This document shows, in pieces, positions 8,191 to 16,597 of a stretch of DNA of 41,557 bases. Each line of letters opens with the position of its first letter. Within the stretch, counting starts at the first letter, position 1. Made by a program: the position numbers and the translations under genes. The stretch is from an uncultured Sutterella sp. (GTDB taxonomy: Bacteria > Pseudomonadota > Gammaproteobacteria > Burkholderiales > Burkholderiaceae_F), in assembly GCA_900544335.1 (NCBI GenBank), contig UQUS01000014.1, positions 1 to 41,557 on the forward strand, given 5' to 3'. Below the pieces are notes generated by a model, which searched no databases, was not told where the DNA came from, and was given only the letters and a program-made list of their open reading frames with translations.

Positions 8191-8850
8191 ATGAATCAGG
8201 ATCAATTAAAGCGCGAGGTGGGAAAGGCCGCCTTAAAGTATGTTATCGAAGGCGAGGTTCTCGGCGTCGGCACGGGTTCGACCGTTGACTGCTTTATCGA
8301 TGCACTCAAAGAAAGCGGGCTTAAAGTTCCGGCTTGTGCCTCCAGTTCCGTGCGTTCGACAAAGCGCCTTGAGTCTTACGGCTTTAAGGTCGTCGATTTA
8401 AATACAATCGAATCGATTTCCGTTTACATCGACGGGGCCGATGAAGTCGACGAGACGCTCGCGATGATTAAGGGAGCGGGCGGTGCCTTAACGCGTGAAA
8501 AGATTGTCTCGAGTATTTCGAAAAAGTTCGTTTGCATTATCGATAAAAGCAAACACAGTAAGACCCTCGGTCATGTGGCGCTTCCCGTGGAAGTGATTCC
8601 GATGGCTGTGGCTTGTGTCTCGCGCACATTGCGCGCTATGGGCGGCAATCCCGTCGAACGCGACTTTACGACCGATAACGGAAATCGCATTCTCGATGTG
8701 GCAGGTTTAGATATGAGTGATCCGAAAGCGCTCGAAACTAAGATCAATCAGATTCCCGGTGTTGTGACAGTCGGTCTTTTTGCACATCGTAGAGCCGATG
8801 TGGTCCTTGTCGGCACCGAAAGCGGTGTTGAGACGTACACGCGCAAGTAA
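8191..8850 (+). CDS. rpiA: Ribose-5-phosphate isomerase A
   Basis: This 219-residue cytosolic enzyme interconverts ribose-5-phosphate and ribulose-5-phosphate in the non-oxidative pentose phosphate pathway. Family signatures are visible: GVGTGSTVDCF (phosphate-binding loop), YIDGADEVDE with catalytic Asp, and IKGAGGALTREKI with Glu and Lys. The length is exactly that of RpiA. I chose ATG 8191 because AAAGGATT lies just upstream and the longer frame (from 8125) adds 22 residues absent from the family. A strong terminator follows the gene. Confidence 0.97.
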   Translation: MNQDQLKREVGKAALKYVIEGEVLGVGTGSTVDCFIDALKESGLKVPACASSSVRSTKRLESYGFKVVDLNTIESISVYIDGADEVDETLAMIKGAGGALTREKIVSSISKKFVCIIDKSKHSKTLGHVALPVEVIPMAVACVSRTLRAMGGNPVERDFTTDNGNRILDVAGLDMSDPKALETKINQIPGVVTVGLFAHRRADVVLVGTESGVETYTRK

Positions 8851-8875
8851 TCAAGACTGATTGCCAGATATCAAG

Positions 8876-8918
8876 GCTCGGGGTAGCCGGTTGGACGGCT
8901 TTCCCGAGCTTATTTTTT
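8876..8918 (+). terminator. Intrinsic terminator of rpiA
   Basis: GCTCGGG (8876-8882) pairs with CCCGAGC (8903-8909), and AGCC/GGCT (8885-8900) extends the inner stem. TTATTTTTT follows at 8910-8918. The U-tract overlaps the last codons of the convergent yggX gene. Confidence 0.88.
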
Positions 8919-9185
8919 CTCGAGGGGAACGTGGTTGGGGACAGCCTCGATACCGCCTCCGAAAAAGTACCGTTCGCACTGCTCGGAAACGTGCGCACGC
9001 ACTTTGGGGTCGGCACAATTTAAGCCGTACTCGTTGATAATCATCGTCTGCAGTTTCTTCCAGTCTTCCCAAGCTTCTTTGCTGACAGACTCGTAAATCC
9101 GTTTTCCGAGTTCTCCGGGAACGGGAGGAAAATCCAAACCTTCGGCGTCTTTATTAAGTTTGACGCAATGCACCATGCGGGTCAT
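8910..9185 (-). CDS. yggX: Probable Fe(II)-trafficking / oxidative-damage protection protein YggX
   Basis: This 91-residue protein has the full-length YggX pattern: RMVHCVKL with its conserved Cys near the N-terminus, GLDFPPVPGELGKRIYE, then SKEAWEDWKKLQTMIINEYGLN. YggX proteins protect Fe-S clusters from oxidative damage and are linked to iron handling in the cytosol. The C-terminal tail (FFGGGIEAVPNHVPLEKK) is ordinary for the family. It is convergent with rpiA and has its own promoter just downstream of the preceding dipeptidase terminator. Confidence 0.95.
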   Translation of the reverse strand: MTRMVHCVKLNKDAEGLDFPPVPGELGKRIYESVSKEAWEDWKKLQTMIINEYGLNCADPKVRAHVSEQCERYFFGGGIEAVPNHVPLEKK

Positions 9186-9215
9186 CCGTAAGTCTCCATG
9201 CGGTTAACGCCGCTC

Positions 9216-9245
9216 ATTATATAGGGGAGGTCCCCGGGACAAAAA
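9216..9245 (-). promoter_or_regulatory. Candidate yggX promoter with palindrome between -35 and -10
   Basis: On the minus strand a TATAAT box (9216-9221) lies 30 bases before the yggX ATG. A T-rich stretch (9239-9245) at the -35 position is also the U-tract of the upstream terminator. Between them, GGGGA-GG-TCCCC (9224-9235) and GTCCC-C-GGGAC (9230-9240) form overlapping inverted repeats. An operator in the spacer is the MerR/SoxR arrangement, but the sequence is not a SoxR box I recognise. Confidence 0.45.
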
Positions 9246-9277
9246 GGGTGTCTTCCGATGTGCGAAAGACACCCTTT
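9241..9277 (-). terminator. Intrinsic terminator of the secreted C69 dipeptidase gene
   Basis: AAAGGGTGTCTT (9243-9254) and AAGACACCCTTT (9266-9277) form a perfect 12-bp stem. Read on the minus strand, it ends in TTTTT, 20 bases after the dipeptidase stop codon. Confidence 0.88.
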
Positions 9278-9296
9278 GAGACCGAGAAAAGAAGGT

Positions 9297-11108
9297 CTAT
9301 TTAGTCGGCTTTACTTCATTGATAAAAAGCGGAGCGAACGTCGCAACGGGCTTATTCTTAGCGTAGGTATAAAGCCACACATCGTTTAAAACGCCGGTCG
9401 GAAGACCCTTAGCGAGATCGAGCGAATCGAACGTCAGGACGATGTCCTTGCGACCGTCTTTGTTCACGTCGACAATCTTGGAGGAAAGAACACCTGCCAT
9501 CTGGTCGATGTCGCCCTTGCCGATAGCCGAGCGCGAAACACCGGCATGGGTCTTCGTTAGATCAATCTTCGTCGCATCAAACGTCTTGTCCGATAGCAGG
9601 GCAATTTCAACAAGGCGTCCCTTGGCAGGCTCTACGGAGGAAACGTCAATCTGCATCTTGTGCGGAGAAAGACTCTTGACGCGTTTTTCAATCGCTTCCT
9701 GGGCCTTTTCAAAGCTCTTATGGTTGTACCGATACAGGTACGCCATCGCTTCCTTACGATTCTTGGCTAAAAGCTCGGCGGCTTTTTGCTCGACCTTCGC
9801 TTCGTCCTTATAAAGGGTCTTTTCCAAATCGGCTAAGAACTTGACGTTGTCTTTAAACCCGGTGTTTTGGAAGTCGACTACGTTCACGTACCGGATAAAG
9901 GGCCAAACCGGCCAATCCGTTCGAAGGTCAAAGTGCGATTTCACGCCCTTAAAGTGATCGACAGTGGCCCGAATCGGCGTCAGGAAACTTGTGCCGGCAT
10001 CGGGTTTGGCAAGCGGATAGAAGGGAACGTACGGCGTTTCGCACGGAAGCGCCATGGCACGATACCCGCGAATGAGTTCGGGTTTGGCATTCATCACGAA
10101 CACTTCCGATTCGTGCGTTGTCGGACGGCAAATGCCGATGCCGCGCTTGTGGTACCAACCGCCATTGACCTGAAGCGAATCCTCGTGCGTGCGCAAAATA
10201 GTTTTGACATCTTCAACGCCGAACTTGCGATTCGGGACGACGCTGTAGGGGAACTTATCCGGGTCGGTGATGGTTTTACCCGTGATGAATCTCCAAGCAA
10301 GCATGTTGCGCGACTGGTTGTACTCGGCGGCGCGCCGCGTTAAGGGCTGATAGGCTTCGCGGAAATTAAAGTCGGTGTAAACCCCTTCTTTGGCGGGCTT
10401 GTAGCGACCCTTGGCGATGGCGTTCTCAATCAGACCGGGTGAACAAATGACGTTTTCCTTATCGGTTGCATCGATTTTGTTCATCATGAAGTTATTGGGG
10501 ATGTAGGTAATTTCGTTATCTTGGACGCGACGGGCAACCCAAACATTGCCCTTATGGATTGCCAGTTGCCAGGCTTCTTTCGTGTCGGCAATCGTGTAGG
10601 TGCGCCCTTCGGCGTGGTAGCCGTATTTAGCGAGTAGCTCGGAGGCGACGCGGATGGCATCACGTGCGCTGACAGCGCGTTCGGCAATGAGGCGCCGGAT
10701 TCCGTATCCGATGCCGCCTTCATTTAATTTTTGGTCGTTATCCGGGAAGATCTGTGCGCAGTTATTCGAGACAAGAACGACACCTTTGTCATTGACAAAA
10801 CTATCCGAATAGGAGGCTCCGGTAAGGTCGAGTGTCTGCGCCCAATAAAAGCCGAGCGTCTGTTCGACCTGAGGAATGCGTGCCATGCCTTCTTCGAATT
10901 CAATCATCTCGCCGGCTTTGTGCTTGGCAGGGGGAACATAGTATTGCGCCGAGTAGATGCGTCCGCCGTTATCTTCGTTGTGTCCGACCAGGACGGTTCC
11001 CGTCTGGCTGACGGCTTTGCCGACAACGACGGTTGAACAGGCGTAGCTAACTCCGGCGGCTGCAAGTGTGGCTGTAGCAACAACTGACAAAAGAATGGCC
11101 TTTCTCAT
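9297..11108 (-). CDS. Secreted C69-family dipeptidase
   Basis: This 603-residue protein starts with a signal peptide (MRKAILLSVV, hydrophobic core, then SYA). Cys24 follows directly in the C69 catalytic motif CSTVVVGK, so signal cleavage exposes the N-terminal Cys nucleophile. Family blocks follow: TVLVGHNEDNGGR, GASYSDSFVNDKGVVLVSNNC, KEAWQLAIHKGNVWVARRV. The extra C-terminal part includes DVNKDGRKDIVLTFD, a calcium-loop-like stretch. C69 enzymes hydrolyse dipeptides, here probably in the periplasm. ATG 11108 is preferred because GGAG stands nine bases upstream; an upstream TTG start is less likely. It is related to the cytoplasmic-looking copy at 20613-22043. Confidence 0.9.
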   Translation of the reverse strand: MRKAILLSVVATATLAAAGVSYACSTVVVGKAVSQTGTVLVGHNEDNGGRIYSAQYYVPPAKHKAGEMIEFEEGMARIPQVEQTLGFYWAQTLDLTGASYSDSFVNDKGVVLVSNNCAQIFPDNDQKLNEGGIGYGIRRLIAERAVSARDAIRVASELLAKYGYHAEGRTYTIADTKEAWQLAIHKGNVWVARRVQDNEITYIPNNFMMNKIDATDKENVICSPGLIENAIAKGRYKPAKEGVYTDFNFREAYQPLTRRAAEYNQSRNMLAWRFITGKTITDPDKFPYSVVPNRKFGVEDVKTILRTHEDSLQVNGGWYHKRGIGICRPTTHESEVFVMNAKPELIRGYRAMALPCETPYVPFYPLAKPDAGTSFLTPIRATVDHFKGVKSHFDLRTDWPVWPFIRYVNVVDFQNTGFKDNVKFLADLEKTLYKDEAKVEQKAAELLAKNRKEAMAYLYRYNHKSFEKAQEAIEKRVKSLSPHKMQIDVSSVEPAKGRLVEIALLSDKTFDATKIDLTKTHAGVSRSAIGKGDIDQMAGVLSSKIVDVNKDGRKDIVLTFDSLDLAKGLPTGVLNDVWLYTYAKNKPVATFAPLFINEVKPTK

Positions 11109-11142
11109 AATGCGATACTCCAAAAAAATCCGCAGAATAAAC

Positions 11143-11158
11143 AGGAGGTTTTCCTCCT
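11143..11158 (-). promoter_or_regulatory. Leader hairpin holding a Shine-Dalgarno-like AGGAGG
   Basis: AGGAGG (11143-11148), TTTT, CCTCCT (11153-11158) form a perfect hairpin in the 5' leader of the secreted dipeptidase. On its mRNA the hairpin contains AAGGAGG, an excellent ribosome site, but no start codon lies at a useful distance. It may be a regulatory structure or chance. Confidence 0.3.
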
Positions 11159-11245
11159 TGCGGTCACGTCGATTGTATCAGGAAATGCAACAGCATTTTT
11201 CGTCAATTCCCCTGTATCATTTCTCTTCTATGCGCATAGGTTTTG

Positions 11246-11274
11246 TTGGTGCCAAGAGCCCGAGTCGGTAAAAT
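11246..11274 (+). promoter_or_regulatory. Candidate hrpA promoter
   Basis: TTGGTG (11246-11251) and TAAAAT (11269-11274) are separated by 17 bp, a fair sigma-70 match, ending 40 bases before the hrpA start codon. Confidence 0.45.
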
Positions 11275-11314
11275 TCGCACGATTTTTTCAAGCGTTCCTA
11301 TTGGCATTTCCTGA

Positions 11315-14300
11315 ATGAATACGGAGTCTTCCCTTAAAAATTTGCGAGAACTTATCGGAAAGACCACTCGGCCTTACGGAAAAAAACCGTCGGTTAAAAA
11401 GCCCGTTTCCGAACACGAAAAGCTGTCAACCGCAGACGGTGCAATCTCGGAGAAATCTTCGACGTCCTCTTTTTTGCCGGGTTTCCCGGATACCCGCACG
11501 CCGATTCCGCTTTTTACACTGGCGCCTGACCTTCCCGTCAGTCGCGATAGCGCCGTTTTGGAAAAGGCCATTCGCGACAATCCCGTCATCATCGTGAGTG
11601 GCGAAACAGGCTCAGGGAAGACAACACAACTGCCGAAGATCTGCCTTTTAGCCGGGCGCGGACGGCGGGGTTTAATCGGGCACACGCAACCGAGGCGCAT
11701 TGCTGCAAGTTCCGTTGCCAAGCGCATCGCCGAAGAAATGAAAACTCCGTTAGGAGATGTCGTCGGCTACAAGGTGCGTTTTACCGATAAGACAAGTCCC
11801 GGGGCAACGATCAAACTCATGACTGACGGCATCTTGCTTGCCGAGACGCAAACCGATCCGCACCTAAAAAAATACGACACGATCATTATCGACGAGGCCC
11901 ACGAACGGTCGGTCAATATTGACTTTTTGCTCGGGTATTTAAAGCGCCTTCTTCTTAAACGCCGGGATTTGCGCGTAATCGTCACATCGGCCACCATCGA
12001 TTCGGAGCGCTTTGCCAAGCATTTTGCGAGCGAGGGAAAGCCCGCTCCTGTTTTTTCGATTTCCGGACGAACCTATCCGGTGGAAATTCGGTATCGTCCT
12101 TTTGAAGATGCCGATGAGGACGATGACAAAACCCTCATGGATTCGGTGGCCGATGCCGTTGACGAACTTGAGATGGCAGGCCGCGGCGACATTCTCGTGT
12201 TTTTCCCGGGCGAGCGGGAGATTCGGGAAGCCGCCGACGTTTTGCTACGGCGCCACAGACCGGGAACGGTCGAAGTCTTGCCGCTTTATGCGCGTCTTTC
12301 GGCCGAAGAACAAGAGCGCGTCTTTAAAAGGTCCGGTGCCCGTCGCATTGTCCTTGCGACCAATGTGGCCGAAACCTCCATTACCGTACCCGGTATCCGC
12401 TATGTCGTCGATACGGGGCTGGCGCGCGTTAAGCGCTATTCGTATCGCAACAAAGTCGAGCAACTTTTAATCGAACCCATCAGTCGCGCCTCTGCCGACC
12501 AACGCGCCGGTCGGTGCGGTCGCGTCGGTCCGGGTATTTGTATTCGCCTTTATAGCGACCTCGATTACCAAAGACGCCCGGCGTACACAGACCCTGAAAT
12601 CGTGCGCTCGAACTTAGCCTCAGTTATTTTGCGCATGAAGGCGTTAAAGCTCGGCGATGTGCGCGAGTTTCCGTTTGTTCAAGCGCCCCCTGCGCGAGCG
12701 ATTTCCGACGGCCTTTCGATTTTAAGTGGGCTAAATGCCATTGATACGGACGGCAATCTGACACGCACTGGGCGGGAACTCGCCAAACTGCCGATCGATC
12801 CGAAACTCTCGCGCATTCTTTTGGCAGCCAGAGAAAACGGGTCGCTACGCGAGGCCCTGATTATTGTTTCGGGCCTGGCCGTCCAAGACCCGCGCGAAAG
12901 ACCGGCCGATGCGACGGCAGCAGCCGATGCGGCGCACAAAGAATTTTCAGATTCCAAGAGCGACTTTATGAGTTACTTACGTCTGTGGAATTGGTTTATC
13001 GATGCCAATGCCAAGAAGGAAAGTAATCGCCTTTTAGCCGCCCTCTTAAAAAAGAAATACCTTTCGCCGCGACGCCTGCGCGAATGGCGCGATGTGTGGC
13101 ATCAGCTCGGAGACTTAACGCGCGAACTCGGATGGACGGCCAATGCCGCCGATGCCACGTTCGAAGAAATTCACAGCACGCTTTTAACCGGGCTACTCGG
13201 CAATGTCGGCATGCGTCAGCTCGATGCGGATTTAAAGGCCCCGCCTTTTTTAGGTGCTCGCGGCATTCGCTTTTGGATCTGGCCGGGTTCTGCCTTAGCC
13301 AAAAAAGCCGGACGCTGGATTCTTGCCGCCGAAATCGTCGAAACAAGTCGACTTTTTGCGCGGTGTGTGGCCGACATCGAGCCCGAATGGATTGAACGGG
13401 CGGCACGCTATGTCATTAAAAGGAGTTGGTCCGATCCGCATTGGGAGAAAAATCGCGGTGAGGTTGTAGCCTACGAAAAGGGAACGCTCTACGGGATGGC
13501 CGTCTACGGCAATCGCCGTGTTTCCTTTACCGAACATGACCCGGTGTTAAGTCGCGAACTTTTTATCCGAGGCGCATTGGTGGACGGGGATTTTGATTGC
13601 CGGGCGCCCTTTTTCGAGCACAATAAACGCTTGATTCGCGATATCGAAGATATCGAGCACAAGACGCGACGCCAAGACGTACTCGTCGATGACGAAACGA
13701 TGTTCGCCTTTTACGATGAAAAGATTCCCGAGACGGTGGTCGATGCGGTCTCCTTTGAGGTTTGGCGCAAAAAGGTCGAGCGCGAGTCTCCCAAGTTACT
13801 GTTCCTCACGCGGGAAGATTTGATGCGCAAGGACGCAGCCGGAGCGCCGATTGATTTTTATCCGAAGGCCCTTGAGATGGCAGGCGTGACGATGCCCTTG
13901 ACGTACTACTTCGAGCCCGGTTCGTACAAGGACGGCGTGACGCTGGTCGTGCCGATTTATGTCCTCAATCAAATCGATGCCGTGCGTGCCGAGTGGCTCG
14001 TGCCCGGCATGCTCAGAGAAAAGGTGCAAGCCCTGTTAAAGAGCCTTCCGCAACGGCTTCGCCGTCACTGCGTACCGCTTAAAGATTACGCCCAAGGCTT
14101 TTTTGAACGACATCTTAAGAACCCGGACACAGCCGTTTCTCTCATTGATGCCCTCATTGAGGATTTGAAAACGACGCTACGTTTGACGTGTGAGAAAAGC
14201 GACTTTAAGACCGAGAACCTGGCCCCGCACCTCTTTATGAACTTTAAGGTCATCGACGATCACGGCAGGCAACTCGGGGTTGGGCGTAATTTGGCAGAAC

Positions 14301-15253
14301 TTCGTTCAGAGCTCGGAGGTAAGGCCCAAGACGAGTTTCGGCATGTGGTCCAAGCCGGTGCAACGCGAGATGAGTCGGCCGATGAACGAATTGTCGATTG
14401 GACATTCGGGGAGCTTCCCGAACTCATGGAAATTTGTCGCAAGGGACAGAGCCTGATCGGGCATCCGGCCTTGGTGGACTGTAAAACGTATTGCTCGTTA
14501 GAAGTTTTCGATGACCCGAGTGAGGCCAAGCGGTCTCAAAGAGCCGGATTGCGACGCCTCTTTTTGTTGCAACTACGCGAGCAAGTGCGGTTTTTAGAAA
14601 AGAACCTCACGGGACTACAAACCGTTCAAATGCGCGCCTCGGTCGTCGATGCGGTTGCCGATGCCTTTGAAAGTTACGAGGCTCTTCGTTCGGACTTAGT
14701 GGCCGCCACGGTCGATGCCGTGGCGCTTTACGAGCCCTGGCCGACAAACGAGGCGCAATTTCGGGTGCGTCGCGAAGAGGCCAAAGGGAAACTTAATCTT
14801 GTCGGCCGAGAGCTTGCGCGCTCGCTGGAGGCTCTTGCTAGTGAGCTATCCGGTATCCCTAAGCGCCTTGCGGCAGCGCGCGCTTTTCCCGACGTCGTTC
14901 AGGACATTCGTGTGCAGTTAAAGGGGCTTTTTCCCAGGGGCTTTTTGCTGACAACGCCGCCCGAGCAACTGCGCCACTACACGCGCTATGTGCGAGCGAT
15001 TAACGTGCGTTTGGATAAATTGCGTAATGCCCCGGAACGCGATGCCGTGCAAATGCAGGCCGTGAACAAACTTTTCGTTCCGTATGCCCGCGAGGTGGCT
15101 TCCCGTAAGGGTGTTGTCGATGAGCACCTTGAAGCGTTTCGCTGGATGCTCGAGGAATTGCGTGTGTCGCTTTTTGCCCAAGAGCTTCGGACTCCGATGC
15201 CTGTTTCCGTCAAGCGCCTGACGAAAGTCTGGGAATCCATACGGCGCTTGTAA
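11315..15253 (+). CDS. hrpA: ATP-dependent RNA helicase HrpA
   Basis: This 1312-residue DEAH-box helicase is full length for HrpA (E. coli about 1300). The motor motifs are clear: GETGSGKTTQLPK (Walker A), TQPRRIAASSVAKR (Ia), DEAHERS (II), TSATID (III), and QRAGRCGRVGPG (VI). Helicase-associated and OB-fold regions follow, and the C-terminal extension typical of HrpA runs to the end. HrpA acts on RNA, and in E. coli it rescues stalled or collided ribosomes. The start has no strong ribosome site (TTTCCTGA before ATG). It is followed after 155 bases by the racemase gene, which has its own promoter. Confidence 0.96.
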   Translation: MNTESSLKNLRELIGKTTRPYGKKPSVKKPVSEHEKLSTADGAISEKSSTSSFLPGFPDTRTPIPLFTLAPDLPVSRDSAVLEKAIRDNPVIIVSGETGSGKTTQLPKICLLAGRGRRGLIGHTQPRRIAASSVAKRIAEEMKTPLGDVVGYKVRFTDKTSPGATIKLMTDGILLAETQTDPHLKKYDTIIIDEAHERSVNIDFLLGYLKRLLLKRRDLRVIVTSATIDSERFAKHFASEGKPAPVFSISGRTYPVEIRYRPFEDADEDDDKTLMDSVADAVDELEMAGRGDILVFFPGEREIREAADVLLRRHRPGTVEVLPLYARLSAEEQERVFKRSGARRIVLATNVAETSITVPGIRYVVDTGLARVKRYSYRNKVEQLLIEPISRASADQRAGRCGRVGPGICIRLYSDLDYQRRPAYTDPEIVRSNLASVILRMKALKLGDVREFPFVQAPPARAISDGLSILSGLNAIDTDGNLTRTGRELAKLPIDPKLSRILLAARENGSLREALIIVSGLAVQDPRERPADATAAADAAHKEFSDSKSDFMSYLRLWNWFIDANAKKESNRLLAALLKKKYLSPRRLREWRDVWHQLGDLTRELGWTANAADATFEEIHSTLLTGLLGNVGMRQLDADLKAPPFLGARGIRFWIWPGSALAKKAGRWILAAEIVETSRLFARCVADIEPEWIERAARYVIKRSWSDPHWEKNRGEVVAYEKGTLYGMAVYGNRRVSFTEHDPVLSRELFIRGALVDGDFDCRAPFFEHNKRLIRDIEDIEHKTRRQDVLVDDETMFAFYDEKIPETVVDAVSFEVWRKKVERESPKLLFLTREDLMRKDAAGAPIDFYPKALEMAGVTMPLTYYFEPGSYKDGVTLVVPIYVLNQIDAVRAEWLVPGMLREKVQALLKSLPQRLRRHCVPLKDYAQGFFERHLKNPDTAVSLIDALIEDLKTTLRLTCEKSDFKTENLAPHLFMNFKVIDDHGRQLGVGRNLAELRSELGGKAQDEFRHVVQAGATRDESADERIVDWTFGELPELMEICRKGQSLIGHPALVDCKTYCSLEVFDDPSEAKRSQRAGLRRLFLLQLREQVRFLEKNLTGLQTVQMRASVVDAVADAFESYEALRSDLVAATVDAVALYEPWPTNEAQFRVRREEAKGKLNLVGRELARSLEALASELSGIPKRLAAARAFPDVVQDIRVQLKGLFPRGFLLTTPPEQLRHYTRYVRAINVRLDKLRNAPERDAVQMQAVNKLFVPYAREVASRKGVVDEHLEAFRWMLEELRVSLFAQELRTPMPVSVKRLTKVWESIRRL

Positions 15254-15336
15254 CCGCTCGTCGCTCCTTTTTCCTCCCTTCGGCGAACCGACCTAAGCCG
15301 ATTGCCGTATACCCAAAAAAAGAAAGCGGGATATGA

Positions 15337-15364
15337 TTGACAACCTGCGGATAGTGGGTAAAAA
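15337..15364 (+). promoter_or_regulatory. Candidate promoter of the racemase gene
   Basis: TTGACA (15337-15342), a consensus -35 box, is followed after 16 bp by TAAAAA (15359-15364). The start codon is 45 bases further on, behind GGAG. Confidence 0.55.
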
Positions 15365-15408
15365 CAGCTATTTCACACATCGGTTTTAGACGGCAATGGA
15401 GAAAAACT

Positions 15409-16506
15409 ATGAAGCGAATCGGAATCGTTGCGACGCAGGTGGCGATGTTGCGGGCGCTTGAAGTCAAGACTCAGGTGCTTTTAAAGGAGCCGGACTTTGA
15501 TGTTCAGCTCGAGACACTGCAGTTGGCAAAGGCCCCGACACCGCGCATCGAACTCGGGGATTTGAAAATCGAACTTTTTAATGCGGCCGAACGCTTATTT
15601 GAGCGCGGCTACGGCGTTGTCGGTTTTGCCGATGAGACCGTTCCTTCGTTTTTCCCGGAACTTGCCACCGAATGCCGCGCGCGTCTTGTGAATCCGAAAG
15701 ACCTATCGGCATCGACCTATGCCGCAGACCTCATTGATGCGTTAAAAGACGGTCCCGTTTTAAAGGGTTTTAAGGTCGGCATCATCGGGGGGCTCGGACC
15801 GGCGGCAACCGTCGACTTGTACGACAAGATCGTGAAGGCAACGCCGGCTAAAATCGACCAGGAACACATCAAGCTTGTTGTGGAACAAAACCCGCAGATT
15901 CCCGATCGCACGGCGGCACTGCTTTCGGGCGGCGTCGACCCGACACTTGCGCTTTATAACTGCGCCAAGCGTCTTGAGGACGACGGATGCGATGTCATCA
16001 TTATTCCCTGCAATACAGCCCATGCCTTTATTCCGTACATGGAGCGGCATCTGAAGATTCCGTTTATCAACATGCAGCAGGCAGCCCTTGATGAGATTAA
16101 GGAAAAATTCGGCGATGCGGCGCGTATCGGCCTGATGGCTACGACCGGTACCGTCAAGACCGGCATTTATTCGAACAAGGCCGAAGAGATGGGCATGCCG
16201 CTTTTCGTGCCTTCCTCCGAGCGTCAGGAAGACGTAATGTCAGCCATCTACGGGCCCGAGGGAGCCAAGGCCGGAAAGACCGACGGCATTTGCCGTGAGG
16301 AGTTGATGCGCGCGGCCGAGGAACTCGTGCGCGAATACGACTGCAACGTTCTTATTTTGGGTTGCACGGAATTGCCGCTCATTTTGCACGAAGGGGATTT
16401 GCCGTGTGCCGGAAAGACCGTGTTTGTCATCGATCCGACGAGTGCTTTGGCGCGCAAAGTCGTCGCAATGGCTCTTAAGGCCAATGAGGAACGCGGCGTT
16501 CGGTAA
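15409..16506 (+). CDS. Aspartate/glutamate racemase family protein with duplicated N-terminal half
   Basis: Residues from about 120 onward form a standard Asp/Glu racemase: FKVGIIGGLGPAAT, the first catalytic Cys in IPCNTAH (Cys201) and the second in LILGCTELP (Cys319). Such enzymes interconvert L- and D-amino acids through a two-cysteine mechanism. Residues 1-118 look like a second copy of the N-terminal half: RIGIVATQVAML matches VGIIGGLGPAAT, and residues 54-96 (ELFNAAERL, then GVVGFADETVPSFFPEL) match 181-223 (ALYNCAKRL, then DVIIIPCNTAHAFIPYM). The copy lacks the Cys, with FADET in place of PCNTA. Usual length is about 230-240 residues, so at 365 this is a fusion. The amino acid is not predictable. 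A terminator follows. Confidence 0.88.
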   Translation: MKRIGIVATQVAMLRALEVKTQVLLKEPDFDVQLETLQLAKAPTPRIELGDLKIELFNAAERLFERGYGVVGFADETVPSFFPELATECRARLVNPKDLSASTYAADLIDALKDGPVLKGFKVGIIGGLGPAATVDLYDKIVKATPAKIDQEHIKLVVEQNPQIPDRTAALLSGGVDPTLALYNCAKRLEDDGCDVIIIPCNTAHAFIPYMERHLKIPFINMQQAALDEIKEKFGDAARIGLMATTGTVKTGIYSNKAEEMGMPLFVPSSERQEDVMSAIYGPEGAKAGKTDGICREELMRAAEELVREYDCNVLILGCTELPLILHEGDLPCAGKTVFVIDPTSALARKVVAMALKANEERGVR

Positions 16507-16536
16507 CGCTTGAAGGCGGTATCGGTTGAAGCGATG

Positions 16537-16570
16537 AATCCCCGTAAGCCCCCTGGCTCCGGGGATTTTG
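16537..16570 (+). terminator. Intrinsic terminator after the racemase gene
   Basis: AATCCCCG (16537-16544) pairs with CGGGGATT (16560-16567), followed by TTG; the 3' end of the stem supplies the T run (ATTTT). It is 30 bases after the stop codon. Confidence 0.7.
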
Positions 16571-16597
16571 CATAGCCGGTTAAGCCGGCAGCCTATC

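Noticed and set aside
9867..10343. 158-codon plus-strand ORF inside the secreted dipeptidase
   Set aside because: It lies antisense to a gene with clear family motifs and shows no domain signature of its own.
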